The position numbers were made by a program, and so were the translations under genes. From the NCBI GenBank assembly GCA_019636095.1, contig JAHBYF010000002.1:434001-498000 (forward strand): 64,000 bases of DNA, in the 5' to 3' direction. Positions 34,990 through 45,123 of this stretch are shown here, in pieces; the stretch's first letter is position 1, and each line of letters opens with the position of its first letter. The stretch comes from Hyphomonadaceae bacterium. Lineage in GTDB: Bacteria; Pseudomonadota; Alphaproteobacteria; Caulobacterales; Aquidulcibacteraceae. Under the pieces are notes generated by a model, which was given only the letters and a program-made list of their open reading frames with translations, was not told the origin of the DNA and did not search any database.

Positions 34990-37035
34990 ATGGACCGGTC
35001 CAAATTGATCCGTATTGGCGCCATGGCTGCGGCCCTGGGAGCAATCGTTGTCGGTTCCGTCACCTTGCCGCGGGTCGTCACCCCGGCGCCGGCGAGCGCC
35101 CAGGAAATCGCGCCGCTGCCGTCAGCGGCGGAGCGTATGCGTTTGCGGGATGGTTTAGCCGCCGCCGAAAATCGTGACTGGGGCTCGGTTGCCTCCCTCC
35201 GCGACAGCGCGACCGATCCGCTGGTCCGGCGCATGCTGCAATGGCGTTGGGCCGCCGCAACCGATGCGCCGCTTTATTTTGCCGACATCAAACAGGCGCT
35301 CGACGAACTCCAAGGCTGGCCGGGGCGCACCACCATGCGCCAGCGCGCCGAGCAGGCCATCTTTGATAGCACGCTGTCTCCCCAAGAGCGCATTGCGTTC
35401 TTGCGCCAGGATGGCGGCCCAATCACCGGCGACGGCCGCATCGCGCTGGCGATGGCGCTGCGCGACGCCGGTCAGCTTTCGGAAGCCAACGAAATCGCCC
35501 GCGCGACCTGGCGCGACGATGCGCTGACCAGCGCAACTGAAGATCGGGCGCTGCAACAATTCAGTTCGGTGCTCACACAGGAAGATCACGCCGCCCGCGT
35601 CAGCGGATTGCTCTGGCGCGACCAGCGCACAGCGGCTCAACGTCTGTTCTCGCGCATCTCGCCGGCGGACCGCGCACTCGCACAGGCGCGCATCGCCATT
35701 CAGGTGCGTCAACGCCGCGGCCTGCAAGCCGCGATCGACGCCGTGCCAGCCTCGCGCCAAGACGACCCGGGCCTGCTGTTCGACCGCGTCCAGTACCGCC
35801 GCCGCACTGATCAGCCCGTCGACGCAATGCAAATGGCGGCGCGCATCGATCCGCGCGAAGCGCCGCTTGCGGCCCGTGCTGACATCTTCAAGGAGCGCCG
35901 GCTTTACGTGCCCCGCGCCATGCGCGCTGGAAACTACCAGCTCGCTTATCAACTCGTTTCAAACCATGGCCTGACAAACGGCGAATCTTTCGCGGACGCC
36001 GAATGGCTCTCGGGTTGGCTCAGCCTGCGCTATCTCGGCAATCCGCAGCGCGCCGCCGACCATTTTTCGCACTTGGCCGATAACGTCTCATCGCCGGTTT
36101 CGCTGTCGCGCGCCCTTTATTGGCGGGCAGAGGCGCAACAAGCACTTGGCAACGCAAGCGAAGCTGAGCGTCTTTTTGACGAGGCCGCTCGCTTCAACTT
36201 CACCTATTACGGCCAACTTGCCGCGACGCGCGGCAACCGCACCGCGATGCTTTCTTTGCCTGAAACGGCGCAAGTCAGCGACGAAGCCCGCAACCGTTTC
36301 AACAATCGTGAGTTGGTGCGCGCGCTTCGCCTAATGTCGGAGGTCGGCGCGCAGCGCGACTTTGAGTCGATCGCCTTCTATCTCGACGACACGCTCGACG
36401 ATCCGATGGAAATGGAGCTCTTGTCGCAGCTGGCGCGCGAGCAATCCTATCACCGCACGGCTTTGCGAAGCGCGAAAGCAGGGCTCTTCCGAAATGTCGT
36501 CGCCACCAGTTCGGCCTATCCGCTCATTGAGCTACCGCCGACGGTGCAAACGCAAGCCCGCATCGAACCGGCCTTGGTGCTGGCCATCATCCGCCAGGAG
36601 AGTGAGTTTGACGCTGGCGCAATCTCCAGCGCCAACGCGCGCGGCCTGATGCAGCTCATTCCCTCGACAGCCCAGCTGCAAGCGCGGCGCGAGGGGATGA
36701 CCTTCCAGCGCGCAGCGCTCACCACCGATCCTCAATACAATATGACGCTTGGCTCGGCTCACCTGGCCGATCTGGTCGATAGCTTCAATGGCTCCTACGT
36801 GCTCGCCATCGCCGCCTACAACGCCGGGTCACACCGTGCGAACGAGTGGATTGCCGATTGGGGCGACCCGCGCTCGCCGAGCGTCGATGTCGTGGACTGG
36901 GTCGAACTCATCCCATTCTCCGAAACCCGCAACTACGTGCAGCGCGTCACCGAGAACCTGCAGGTCTATCGCTATCGCTTGGCCGGACACCCGACGCCGA
37001 TCACGCTTGAGCAAGATCTGAGACGCGGCGGCTAG
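34990..37035 (+). CDS. slt: Soluble lytic murein transglycosylase (Slt70 type)
   Basis: The enzyme cleaves peptidoglycan strands in the periplasm, making 1,6-anhydro-muramyl products. The protein (681 residues) has a signal peptide (SKLIRIGAMAAALGAIVV ... ASAQE), a long superhelical U-shaped domain of TPR-like helices (about 50-500), and a C-terminal SLT domain from about 545 with the catalytic Glu in LAIIRQESEFDAGAISSANA, RGLMQLIPSTA, AIAAYNAGSHR and PFSETRNYVQRVTENLQVY. The ATG at 34990, with GAGG upstream, is preferred over the ATG at 34954. It is divergent from dapA. Confidence 0.95.
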   Translation: MDRSKLIRIGAMAAALGAIVVGSVTLPRVVTPAPASAQEIAPLPSAAERMRLRDGLAAAENRDWGSVASLRDSATDPLVRRMLQWRWAAATDAPLYFADIKQALDELQGWPGRTTMRQRAEQAIFDSTLSPQERIAFLRQDGGPITGDGRIALAMALRDAGQLSEANEIARATWRDDALTSATEDRALQQFSSVLTQEDHAARVSGLLWRDQRTAAQRLFSRISPADRALAQARIAIQVRQRRGLQAAIDAVPASRQDDPGLLFDRVQYRRRTDQPVDAMQMAARIDPREAPLAARADIFKERRLYVPRAMRAGNYQLAYQLVSNHGLTNGESFADAEWLSGWLSLRYLGNPQRAADHFSHLADNVSSPVSLSRALYWRAEAQQALGNASEAERLFDEAARFNFTYYGQLAATRGNRTAMLSLPETAQVSDEARNRFNNRELVRALRLMSEVGAQRDFESIAFYLDDTLDDPMEMELLSQLAREQSYHRTALRSAKAGLFRNVVATSSAYPLIELPPTVQTQARIEPALVLAIIRQESEFDAGAISSANARGLMQLIPSTAQLQARREGMTFQRAALTTDPQYNMTLGSAHLADLVDSFNGSYVLAIAAYNAGSHRANEWIADWGDPRSPSVDVVDWVELIPFSETRNYVQRVTENLQVYRYRLAGHPTPITLEQDLRRGG

Positions 37036-37047
37036 CGTCGGCAGTCG

Positions 37048-37992
37048 CTACGCGGCCAGCGCCCGTTCGAACGTCTCGACGTCCACATTGCCGCCGCTGG
37101 CGATGAGCGCCACCGTCTGGCCACGCACATCGGCGCGGCCCTCAAGCAACGCCGCCAGCGACGCCGCGCCCGACGGCTCCAGCACCAACTTCAGACGCAG
37201 GAACGCAAACTTCATAGCGCGCAACACCGCCTCGTTCGAAACCGCAAACACCCGTTCGAAGCGCCCACGCGCAATCGCGTAGGGGATCTCGCCCATCTGC
37301 TCGGTCAGCAGACCATCGCAGATCGAGCGGATGCCGGGTTCGTTTCGTTGGATCGAACCTGTCTCCAGCGTTCGCTGAATGTCGTTGTGTCCCTCCGGCT
37401 CCACCGCGAACACCCGCGCGTTCGGCAACGCCAACGCCGTACCTGTCGCGAGCCCCCCGCCGCTCGCCGGCGCGAACACGATGTCTGGCGAAATCTCAGC
37501 CGCGATTTCCAAAGCTGCGGTCCCCTGCCCCGCCAGCACGAACGGATCGTCGAAAGGTTTGATTAAGGAAAGATCTCCCTCGGCCGCCAGTCGCGCGCCG
37601 ATTTCCTCGCGGCTCTCGCCAACCCGATCATACGTCACCACTTTCGCGCCAAGGCTGCGCGTTGTGTCGAGTTTGATCTTTGGCGCATCGGCCGGCATCA
37701 CGATTGTCGCCTTGATTCCGAAAATCTTAGACGCCGTCGCCACCGCGATCGCGTGATTGCCGGAAGAAAACGCGATCACGCCCTTGGCGCGTACCTCCGG
37801 CTGCAGCGCCGCAATTGCGTTTGTGGCGCCGCGCATCTTGAAAGCGCCGCCGCGCTGCAGGTTCTCGGCCTTCACCCAAACCTTCGCGCCGGTGATTTCA
37901 TCCAGCACGTCGTTGCGGATGAGCGGCGTCTTCACGGCGATGCCTTCAATCCGCTTGGCGGCGGCTTTCACATCTTCGATGGTCGGGATCAT
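37048..37992 (-). CDS. PLP-dependent threonine/serine dehydratase, catabolic type
   Basis: The enzyme deaminates L-threonine or L-serine to 2-oxobutyrate or pyruvate; some relatives act as serine racemases or hydroxyaspartate dehydratases. The PLP lysine is in ENLQRGGAFKMRGATNAI, the substrate loop is FSSGNHAIAVA, and the phosphate loop is PASGGGLATG. No ACT regulatory domain follows, so this is not a biosynthetic IlvA (about 500 residues), which is why I give no symbol. Its ATG (37992) overlaps the hrpB stop (TGATG), and an upstream frame extension is rejected. Confidence 0.92.
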   Translation of the reverse strand: MIPTIEDVKAAAKRIEGIAVKTPLIRNDVLDEITGAKVWVKAENLQRGGAFKMRGATNAIAALQPEVRAKGVIAFSSGNHAIAVATASKIFGIKATIVMPADAPKIKLDTTRSLGAKVVTYDRVGESREEIGARLAAEGDLSLIKPFDDPFVLAGQGTAALEIAAEISPDIVFAPASGGGLATGTALALPNARVFAVEPEGHNDIQRTLETGSIQRNEPGIRSICDGLLTEQMGEIPYAIARGRFERVFAVSNEAVLRAMKFAFLRLKLVLEPSGAASLAALLEGRADVRGQTVALIASGGNVDVETFERALAA

Positions 37993-40427
37993 CAGGAACC
38001 TCTTGGTTTGGCGCGCCGTGTCGGCGGCGCACTTAGCGGATCGTCTGGCCAGGGGTGCTTGGGATAGCGGCCGCGCATCTCGCTGCGCACTGCCGCATAC
38101 GAACCACGCCAAAACCCAGGCAGGTCTTTCGTCGTCTGCACCGGCCGCTGCGCCGGAGAAAGCAGCCGCAAACTCAGCGGCACGCGTCCGCTCGCAATCA
38201 TCGGATGTCTGGCCTCGCCAAACATCTCCTGCAGGCGCACATCGAGCGCCGGCGCACCGTCACTCTCATAGTCGATGGAAAGCGAAGACCCGGCTGGCGT
38301 CTCAAACTTCGCCGGCGCCTCGGCGTCTAGCCTGCGCCTTTGCTCATAATCGAGCGATTGCAGCAACGCCCGCGAGACATCCACGCTCTTCAGCGAGGAC
38401 ACACCGTCCAGAGCGGGCGCCAACCACTCGTTCAGATTCTTTAACAGTTCTTCGTCACGCCAATCCGGCCACGCCTCACCATCGAGCGCGCGCATGAACG
38501 CAACGCGTCCCCGTGTCTGACGCGCGACGTCATTCCAATCGAGCAAACCGAGGCCCGTTTCCGCGACAACATCCAACAACGCCTGCGCAAGCTCGGCGCC
38601 CGCAATCCGCTCAAGCGGCGCCTCCGAAAGAACCAGCTTCCCAAGCCGCCGCACCTTACGTCCGCGCAACGCACCGCTCGCCGGGTCGATTGTTGCCGAC
38701 GCACGCGTTTCGACCTGATGGCCAAACATCGCTTCGATATCTTCGAACGAAATCGGCGCACCCAAGATCACCTGCGCCCGGCCGGCTGCGCCCGCCATGT
38801 CGGCGATCACCGCATACTGCGCCTTCAGCAGCGGCGAGGTCTCCTCAACCATCGCCGCGCGTCCGTTCACAAGGCTAAAACCGCCCTGTCGAACTTTCGC
38901 GACGCGATCGGGGTAGGCGATCGCCAAAATCCGGCCAGCATGATCCTCGTTTGCGTCGCCACGCGCGCCGCCAGCCAAGCGCGCAATCCGATCCGCCAGG
39001 GCGCGGGCGCCGTCCGCACGCTGACCGCGCTCGGATGCAAACCGATGCAGCCGATCGCGAAGATCGGCGCTGCGACCGCCAAGCCCTTGCTCGGTCAACA
39101 CCATCGCAATCCGCGCCGCCAGCGACGCCTCGCCCTCACGCGCCGCCACAATCACCATGTGCGCCAAGCGCGCTGGCACCGGCAGTCTCGCGACGGCCTT
39201 GCCATGCGCTGTGAGCCGCCCGTCGGCATCCAGCGCGCCAATCCGCTTCAATAACGCGGTCGCTTCGCTCCACGCCGCCGCAGGCGGCGGATCGAGCCAA
39301 GCGAGCGTTGCAGGATCACTGACGCCCCAAGCGGCCAGATCAAGCGCAAGCCCGCTTAGGTCCGCATCCATAATTTCAGGACGATCGAACTGCGGCAGCG
39401 CTCGCGTTTCACCTTCGCTCCACAATCGCCACGCAACGCCCGGCTCCAAGCGGCCCGCGCGTCCCGCACGTTGCGTGATCGATGCTTGGCTGGCGCGCAC
39501 CGTTTCAAGCCGCGTCAGCCCCAGCGCTGGCTCGAACCGCGGTCGTCGCGCCAACCCGCTATCGACGACAATCCGCACACCCTCGATCGTCAAACTCGTC
39601 TCGGCAATCGAGGTCGCGAGCACCACCTTGCGCCGCCCGGCTGGCGCTGGAGAAATCGCCGCGTCCTGATCACCCGGACTCATCGCGCCATAGAGCGGGC
39701 GAATATCTACACTGGGATCGCGCACAGTCGCACGCAGCTGCTCAGCCGTGCGCTCGATCTCACGCACCCCCGGCAAAAACACGAGCGCCGAGCCCGCATC
39801 CGCTGCCAGCGCGGCGCGCGTCGCCGCCGCAACCTCTTCTTCCAGCCGCGCGCGCGCGTCACGCGGCCGATAGATGTGGCGCACTGGAAACATCCGGCCT
39901 TCGCTCACCACCACCGGTGCGTCGCCCAAGAGCGAAGCCACCCGCGCCGCGTCGAGCGTCGCTGACATCACGACAATCCGCAGGTCGGGTCGCAGCGCGC
40001 TTTGCGCGTCGCGCGCCAACGCCAGATCCAGATCACCCTCGAGGCTTCGCTCGTGGAACTCGTCAAACAGAACCGCCGCCACGCCGCGCAGTTCTGGATC
40101 ATCGAGGATCATGCGCGTGAACACACCCTCGGTGACTACTTCGATCCGGGTGTCGCGGCCGATCTTCGAATCCAGCCGTACCCGATAGCCGATGGTCGCG
40201 CCGACTGGCTCGCCGTGCTCAAACGCCATCCGCGACGCCGCCGCACGCGCCGCGATCCGGCGTGGCGAGAGCAGGATAATCTTGCCGCCTTTGGTCCAGC
40301 CGGCGCTGAGCAGCGCAGGCGCCACGCGCGTTGTCTTGCCCGCACCAGGCGGGGCGACCAGCACCGCCTCGCCACGCGCCTCAAGCGCCGCAGCGAGCTG
40401 GGGTAAAACTTCCTCAACTGGGAGCAT
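37992..40427 (-). CDS. hrpB: ATP-dependent RNA helicase HrpB
   Basis: HrpB is a DEAH-box helicase of unknown physiological substrate. The 811-residue protein has Walker A (PPGAGKTTRVAPALLSAGW), the DEFHERSLEGDLDLALARD motif (DEFH box II), VVMSATLDAARVASLLG, the helicase C-terminal motifs VVLATSIAETSLTIEGVRIV and QRAGRAGRLEPGVAWRLWSE, and the long HrpB-specific C-terminal region. It ends PPTRRAKPRGS and its stop overlaps the start of the dehydratase. No partner is implied by the neighbours. Confidence 0.97.
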   Translation of the reverse strand: MLPVEEVLPQLAAALEARGEAVLVAPPGAGKTTRVAPALLSAGWTKGGKIILLSPRRIAARAAASRMAFEHGEPVGATIGYRVRLDSKIGRDTRIEVVTEGVFTRMILDDPELRGVAAVLFDEFHERSLEGDLDLALARDAQSALRPDLRIVVMSATLDAARVASLLGDAPVVVSEGRMFPVRHIYRPRDARARLEEEVAAATRAALAADAGSALVFLPGVREIERTAEQLRATVRDPSVDIRPLYGAMSPGDQDAAISPAPAGRRKVVLATSIAETSLTIEGVRIVVDSGLARRPRFEPALGLTRLETVRASQASITQRAGRAGRLEPGVAWRLWSEGETRALPQFDRPEIMDADLSGLALDLAAWGVSDPATLAWLDPPPAAAWSEATALLKRIGALDADGRLTAHGKAVARLPVPARLAHMVIVAAREGEASLAARIAMVLTEQGLGGRSADLRDRLHRFASERGQRADGARALADRIARLAGGARGDANEDHAGRILAIAYPDRVAKVRQGGFSLVNGRAAMVEETSPLLKAQYAVIADMAGAAGRAQVILGAPISFEDIEAMFGHQVETRASATIDPASGALRGRKVRRLGKLVLSEAPLERIAGAELAQALLDVVAETGLGLLDWNDVARQTRGRVAFMRALDGEAWPDWRDEELLKNLNEWLAPALDGVSSLKSVDVSRALLQSLDYEQRRRLDAEAPAKFETPAGSSLSIDYESDGAPALDVRLQEMFGEARHPMIASGRVPLSLRLLSPAQRPVQTTKDLPGFWRGSYAAVRSEMRGRYPKHPWPDDPLSAPPTRRAKPRGS

Positions 40428-40528
40428 GAGCCGGGGTCTAGCCTATCGCCATTGTCCATGTCTCGCCGCATTGGCGCGGCAGGAAGGCAAAGGTATAGGC
40501 TGGCCGCCTATGAGCCGGGAGCTGGACA

Positions 40529-41071
40529 ATGCGCATGCAGACTTTGGGGAAATTCGCCGTTGTGCTGGCCGCCTGCTTAAGCGTTATGAGTTGCTCGACT
40601 GGCCGCACCGCTGACACCCGCCGCGGCGTCTCGGGCGCCGCTTCAATCCCGCTGCGTGACGTTGGCCTGATGCGTCCCGAGATCCCCTTGCTCCTGCGCA
40701 ATCTGCAGTATCCGTACTCCACCGCGCCGCTGACGAACTGCGACGCCATCCTGCATGAGATCAGCCAGCTGGACGCTGTCCTGGGGCCAGAGAGCTACCA
40801 GCCCGGACCAAACCGCAACGTCTGGGACCGCAGCGGTGATTTTGTCGAAGAACAAACAATCCAAGCCGCGGAAAGCACCGCAGAAGACTTGATCCCGTTC
40901 CGCTCCTGGGTCCGCCGGATTAGCGGCGCCACCCGCGCCGAGCGCGACGCGTTGCGCGCGGTCGCGAACGGTCAGCAGCGGAGAACATTCTTGCGCGGCT
41001 ACGGCGCATCGCTCGGCTGTCCGAACATCATTCCACCGCCACCGCCGGCTGCGCGTCAGCGGACAAACTGA
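40529..41071 (+). CDS. Lipoprotein of unknown function
   Basis: The 180-residue protein has a signal peptide and lipobox ([16 protein letters not shown]), so it should be lipid-anchored. The mature part is mainly helical, with [33 protein letters not shown] and a conserved-looking [20 protein letters not shown]; it ends in a PPPPPP run. Two cysteines flank the body (LTNCD and LGCPN) and may pair. I do not recognise a family. GGAG lies eight bases before the ATG at 40529. The 3' end overlaps the convergent tgt gene by 44 bp. Confidence 0.8.
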   Translation: MRMQTLGKFAVVLAACLSVMSCSTGRTADTRRGVSGAASIPLRDVGLMRPEIPLLLRNLQYPYSTAPLTNCDAILHEISQLDAVLGPESYQPGPNRNVWDRSGDFVEEQTIQAAESTAEDLIPFRSWVRRISGATRAERDALRAVANGQQRRTFLRGYGASLGCPNIIPPPPPAARQRTN

Positions 41072-42179
41072 GCGCTCTGAACTCAGTGACGAAGCGTGCA
41101 AGGCGGCCTTCACTGATCGCCGCGCGCAACCGTGACATCAGGAACTGATAGTACGCGACATTATGCCAGGAGAGCAGAACCTGGCCCAGCAACTCACCCG
41201 TCTTGAACAGGTGATGCAGATAGGCCTTCGAATAATCCCGGCTTGCCGGGCAATCGATGCGTGGATCGAGTGGCGTTATATCTTCAGCGAAGCGTGCATT
41301 GGTGATGTTGAGCGGACCTTCGTCCAGCCACGCTTGCCCGTGCCGGCCCGAACGCGTCGGCAGCACACAGTCGAACATGTCAACACCGCGCGCGACGCTT
41401 TCGACGATGTCGATCGGCTTGCCGACTCCCATCAGGTAGCGCGGGCGATCCGGCGGCAGCAGCGGCGTCGTGACACCGAGTGTCGACAACATCGCCTCAT
41501 GGCCCTCGCCAACCGCAAGTCCGCCAATCGCGTAGCCGTCAAAACCGTCAGCAACCAGCGCCTCAGCCGAAATCCGCCGCAACTCAGGATCGACGCCGCC
41601 TTGCACGATCGCGAACAAATTCTGCGCGTCGCGCTTTCCGAATGCCGACTTGCACCGTTTCGCCCAAGCCAGCGAAAGCCGCATCGCTTTCTCGACATCC
41701 TCGCGCGGCGCCGGCAGCGCTGGGCATTCGTCGAGTTGCATGACAATATCTGCGCCGATCTGGTCTGCTTGGATTTGCATCGCGCTTTCAGGCGTCAACC
41801 GATGCTGGCTGCCATCAACGTGGCTGCGAAACGTCACTCCATCCGCATCAAGCTTGCGCAGCTGCGACAGCGACATGACCTGATAGCCGCCGCTATCGGT
41901 CAAGATCGGCTTATCCCAGCGCATAAACGAATGCAGCCCGCCGAGCCGCGCCATGCGTTCGCCACCGGGCCGCAGCATCAAATGATAGGTATTGCCGAGA
42001 ATAATATCCGCGCCAGTGGCCACGACTTGGTCGATCGTAAGCCCCTTCACGGTCCCGGCAGTGCCAACAGGCATGAAAGCAGGCGTGCGAATATCACCGC
42101 GCCTCGTACGCAAAACACCCACGCGCGCCGCGCCGTCCCGCGCCGTGATCTCAAAGGGAAAGCTCATTCGGCCCGCCAT
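41028..42179 (-). CDS. tgt: tRNA-guanine transglycosylase (queuine tRNA-ribosyltransferase)
   Basis: Tgt exchanges guanine 34 of certain tRNAs for preQ1 on the route to queuosine. The 383-residue protein has the family core: [28 protein letters not shown] with the catalytic Asp, GLAVGEGHE, and [15 protein letters not shown] with the nucleophile Asp. The zinc site, normally CxCxxC plus His, reads [17 protein letters not shown] ... SWHN, keeping only one Cys and the His. The position of a preQ1-specific pocket is otherwise standard. Its start overlaps queA by 16 bp, so both queuosine enzymes are in one transcript. Confidence 0.95.
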   Translation of the reverse strand: MAGRMSFPFEITARDGAARVGVLRTRRGDIRTPAFMPVGTAGTVKGLTIDQVVATGADIILGNTYHLMLRPGGERMARLGGLHSFMRWDKPILTDSGGYQVMSLSQLRKLDADGVTFRSHVDGSQHRLTPESAMQIQADQIGADIVMQLDECPALPAPREDVEKAMRLSLAWAKRCKSAFGKRDAQNLFAIVQGGVDPELRRISAEALVADGFDGYAIGGLAVGEGHEAMLSTLGVTTPLLPPDRPRYLMGVGKPIDIVESVARGVDMFDCVLPTRSGRHGQAWLDEGPLNITNARFAEDITPLDPRIDCPASRDYSKAYLHHLFKTGELLGQVLLSWHNVAYYQFLMSRLRAAISEGRLARFVTEFRALSLSADAQPAVAVE

Positions 42180-43222
42180 AACAGGCTGGCGTCGCCATAG
42201 GAATAGAAGCGATAGCCGGCAGCGATTGCGTGCGCGTACGCGGCCTGCATCCGCTCAAGCCCCGCGAACGCTGAGACCAGCATGAAAAGTGTCGAACGCG
42301 GCAAGTGGAAGTTTGTCCAAAGCCCGTCCACCACGCGAAAGCGATAGCCCGGCGTGATGAAGATGTCCGTGCCGCCGGCTTCCGTGCGCACCCTGCCGTC
42401 CTCATTCGCGGCAGACTCCAGCGAGCGCAGCGCTGTAGTGCCCACCGCAATAACACGCCGCCCCTCGGCCTTCGCACGATTGATCGCCTCAGCGGCGCTC
42501 TCGGGAATCTCGCGCCATTCTGAGTGCATCACGTGTGCGGACGTATCTTCCACCTTCACCGGCAAGAACGTCCCCGCACCCACATGCAACGTCACCTGAG
42601 CCCGCTCGACGCCCATCGCATCAAACCGCGCCAGCAGGGAGTCGGTAAAATGCAAGCCAGCCGTAGGTGCAGCGACAGCGCCATCCTTGGCGGCGTAAAT
42701 TGTCTGATAGTCCGCGCGATCATCCGCATCCGGCGCACGCTTGCCCGCAATGTAAGGCGGCAAGGGCGGAGCGCCGATTTTTGCGATTACTTCATCGAGC
42801 GCGGCGCCCGAGCGATCGAAGCGCAAGCTCAGATCGCCCTCGTCCCCCTTCGCCTCGATCGTTGCGAACAGCCCCTCGTCGAAGAATAAACCATCACCCT
42901 GCTTCAACCGCTTGCCAGGTTTGCCGAGCGCCCGCCAACGATCCGCACCCAAACGCTCAATCAGGTTCAGCGACACCTGAACCACCGGCCCTTGCGGGTC
43001 GCGGCTCGGACGCACAGCCCTCAACGCCGCTGGAATGACCCGCGTATCATTGAACACAAGCAAATCGCCTGCGCGCAGCACCGCAGGCGCGTCGCGTACA
43101 ATCAGATCCTCGAATGCGCTCCCAACCGGCACATGCAGCAGACGCGCGCTGTCGCGCGGCCGCGCCGGCCGCAGCGCGATCAAATCTTCAGGCAGCTCGA
43201 AATCAAATAGATCGACGCGCAT
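42164..43222 (-). CDS. queA: S-adenosylmethionine:tRNA ribosyltransferase-isomerase
   Basis: QueA transfers the ribosyl group of S-adenosylmethionine onto preQ1 in tRNA, making epoxyqueuosine. The 352-residue protein has the family N-terminus [43 protein letters not shown], the nucleotide loop [17 protein letters not shown], and [20 protein letters not shown]. The end [20 protein letters not shown] is typical. tgt follows with a 16-bp overlap, and the cyclophilin genes lie upstream, with an 18-bp gap. Confidence 0.97.
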   Translation of the reverse strand: MRVDLFDFELPEDLIALRPARPRDSARLLHVPVGSAFEDLIVRDAPAVLRAGDLLVFNDTRVIPAALRAVRPSRDPQGPVVQVSLNLIERLGADRWRALGKPGKRLKQGDGLFFDEGLFATIEAKGDEGDLSLRFDRSGAALDEVIAKIGAPPLPPYIAGKRAPDADDRADYQTIYAAKDGAVAAPTAGLHFTDSLLARFDAMGVERAQVTLHVGAGTFLPVKVEDTSAHVMHSEWREIPESAAEAINRAKAEGRRVIAVGTTALRSLESAANEDGRVRTEAGGTDIFITPGYRFRVVDGLWTNFHLPRSTLFMLVSAFAGLERMQAAYAHAIAAGYRFYSYGDASLLWRAE

Positions 43223-43240
43223 CAGCGCGGGCTTAGCACG

Positions 43241-43702
43241 TCACTCGGCCTTGGCGCTGACGATCTTGCCGGGATTGCGCGGCGGCTCGCCTTTCGGGAG
43301 CGCGTCGATCGCTTCCATGCCTTCCTCGACCACGCCCCAGACCGTGTATTGCTTGTCCAGGAAGCGCGCGTCATCGAACACAATGAAGAATTGGCTGTTG
43401 GCCGAGTTCGGGTCGTTCGTCCGCGCCATCGAGCAGACGCCGCGCACATGCGGCTCGGCGTTGAACTCCTGCTTCAGGTTCGGCTTCTTCGAACCGCCGG
43501 TGCCGTTCTTGTTCCCGCCGTCGCCGCCCTGAGCCATGAAGCCATCGATGACGCGGTGAAACGGGACATCGTTGTAGAAGCCTTCGTTGGCCAATTCGCC
43601 GATGCGCTGGACGTGGTTGGGCGCCAGGTCCGGACGGAACTTGATCTTCACCGTGCCAGTGTCGAGTTCGAGCGTCAGGGTATGAAAGGAATTATCGACC
43701 AC
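43241..43702 (-). CDS. ppiB: Cytoplasmic peptidyl-prolyl cis-trans isomerase (cyclophilin)
   Basis: Cyclophilins speed prolyl bond isomerisation during folding. The 153-residue protein has no signal peptide, so it is cytoplasmic. The catalytic signatures are intact: FHRVIDGFMAQGGD with Arg, SMARTNDPNSANSQFFIVF, and FLDKQYTVWGVVEEGM. Its start overlaps the secreted cyclophilin gene by 28 bp, so the pair is an operon of a cytoplasmic and a periplasmic form. Confidence 0.95.
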   Translation of the reverse strand: MVDNSFHTLTLELDTGTVKIKFRPDLAPNHVQRIGELANEGFYNDVPFHRVIDGFMAQGGDGGNKNGTGGSKKPNLKQEFNAEPHVRGVCSMARTNDPNSANSQFFIVFDDARFLDKQYTVWGVVEEGMEAIDALPKGEPPRNPGKIVSAKAE

Positions 43703-44568
43703 CAGCTTCTCTCTCTGTTTGGATTGCGCGGCACGCGCGCGGGAATTTGCACATCACAGACCGAGAAGTCGGCGCGGCGTTGGCGGCGTGTATCCTCGAT
43801 CAAATCACGGAATTGCGGACCATCGGTGCGCAGGATGTAAAGCGGGGCGCGCTCGTTCTCCGGCAAGTCGGCGGCGATGCGCACCGCAATCATGCGGTCG
43901 GGAGTCGGCGGCGGGTTGCCGACCGCGATCTGCATCACCGCGTCCTGCCCCCACACCACACGCCCGAAGATCGTGTAGCGCTTGTCGAGCGCGGTGTTGG
44001 GCTGGCGCATAATGAAGAACTGGCTGTTGGCGGAGTTCACCGCGTCCGAGCGAGCCATCGAGACAACACCCTGACAATGGAGCGCGTTCGCCGAAACCCG
44101 GCCATCGCTCGTCACCGCCATTTGCGCATCCGGTTGGCTTTCAATCGGCAGCGCCTTGTAGAAACCCAGCCGCGCACGGCTTTGCTCGGCAGCTTGAATG
44201 AACGGCATTTCCGGTCCGCGCCGGAACATGAATTCCTCGTGCAGATCGGGCAGCGACGAGGCGCCCTCGCCGGTGCCGAGCGGGTCGCCGGTTTGCGCCA
44301 TGAAGTCGTCGATCACGCGGTGGAAAGTCAGGCCATCGTAGAAGCCCAAGCGGGTCAACGTCTTGATCCGCTCAACATGGTGCGGCGCGATCTCCGGATA
44401 GAGCTCAATCACGATCCGACCGTGGACGGTGTCGATGTAGAGCGTGTTCTCAGGATCGACCTGGCGCCAGTTGCGCGGATCCGGTGTCTGGGCCGAAGCC
44501 ACATCGAACATGCCCACGAGGCCAAGGGCGAGAACCGCCGCAGCCACAAAACTTCCAAAGCGCAACAT
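43675..44568 (-). CDS. Periplasmic peptidyl-prolyl cis-trans isomerase (cyclophilin)
   Basis: The 297-residue protein carries a signal peptide (RFGSFVAAAVLALGLVG ... ASAQT) and a cyclophilin core from about residue 40: FHRVIDDFMAQTGDPLGTGE, SMARSDAVNSANSQFFIM and TALDKRYTIFGRVVWGQD. It is longer than the cytoplasmic paralogue by about 60 residues between the two catalytic segments and a C-terminal extension (from 220). The ATG directly abuts the coaD stop. It is a probable periplasmic folding factor. Confidence 0.94.
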   Translation of the reverse strand: MLRFGSFVAAAVLALGLVGMFDVASAQTPDPRNWRQVDPENTLYIDTVHGRIVIELYPEIAPHHVERIKTLTRLGFYDGLTFHRVIDDFMAQTGDPLGTGEGASSLPDLHEEFMFRRGPEMPFIQAAEQSRARLGFYKALPIESQPDAQMAVTSDGRVSANALHCQGVVSMARSDAVNSANSQFFIMRQPNTALDKRYTIFGRVVWGQDAVMQIAVGNPPPTPDRMIAVRIAADLPENERAPLYILRTDGPQFRDLIEDTRRQRRADFSVCDVQIPARVPRNPNRERSWWSIIPFIP

Positions 44569-45072
44569 CTACGAAACCCCGAACTTCGCCTTCAGTCGTC
44601 CTTCTACTTCTTTGGGCACGAAGTGCGCGACGTTTCCTTGCAGTCGCGCGATTTCCTTCACCAGCCGGCTCGCGATCGCTTGGTGCGTCGGATCGGCCAT
44701 GAGAAAAACCGTTTCGATGGCGGGATTTAGCTTCTGGTTCATCCCTACCATCGCGAATTCGTACTCAAAGTCGGCGACCGCTCGAAGTCCCCGGACGATG
44801 ATTTGCGCCCCTACGCTTTCGGCGAATGACATCAGCAATGTGTCAAAAGGTTGAATGACAATCTCAGCCTCGCCTTTGAGCTTGGCGCACTGCTCGCGGA
44901 CCATCTCAACCCGCTCGTCCAGATTGAAGAGCGGCCCCTTGTCCTCATTGATGGCGACCCCGATTACCAGCTTGTCCACCAGTGTGGCGGCGCGGGCGAT
45001 GATATCCACATGGCCGTTGGTGACAGGATCGAACGTCCCTGGATAGAGGCCAACGCGGAGTCTCTTGGTCAT
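44569..45072 (-). CDS. coaD: Phosphopantetheine adenylyltransferase
   Basis: CoaD adenylylates 4'-phosphopantetheine to dephospho-CoA. The 167-residue protein begins RVGLYPGTFDPVTNGHVDII, with the TxGH nucleotide motif, and has IIVRGLRAVADFEYEFAM and MNQKLNPAIETVFLMADPTH. In the ISSSLVRE segment of the family the sequence reads IASRLVKE, a mild change. It lies 51 bp downstream of gyrA, and the following cyclophilin starts on its stop. Confidence 0.96.
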   Translation of the reverse strand: MTKRLRVGLYPGTFDPVTNGHVDIIARAATLVDKLVIGVAINEDKGPLFNLDERVEMVREQCAKLKGEAEIVIQPFDTLLMSFAESVGAQIIVRGLRAVADFEYEFAMVGMNQKLNPAIETVFLMADPTHQAIASRLVKEIARLQGNVAHFVPKEVEGRLKAKFGVS

Positions 45073-45123
45073 TGCACACCGCCCATCTTGGACCGTCGGC
45101 GCCCCCGCCGGCGAGAAGCACGA

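Noticed and set aside
45079..45115. GC-rich hairpin between gyrA and coaD
   Set aside because: The stem is short and no T-run follows on the minus strand, so a terminator cannot be supported.
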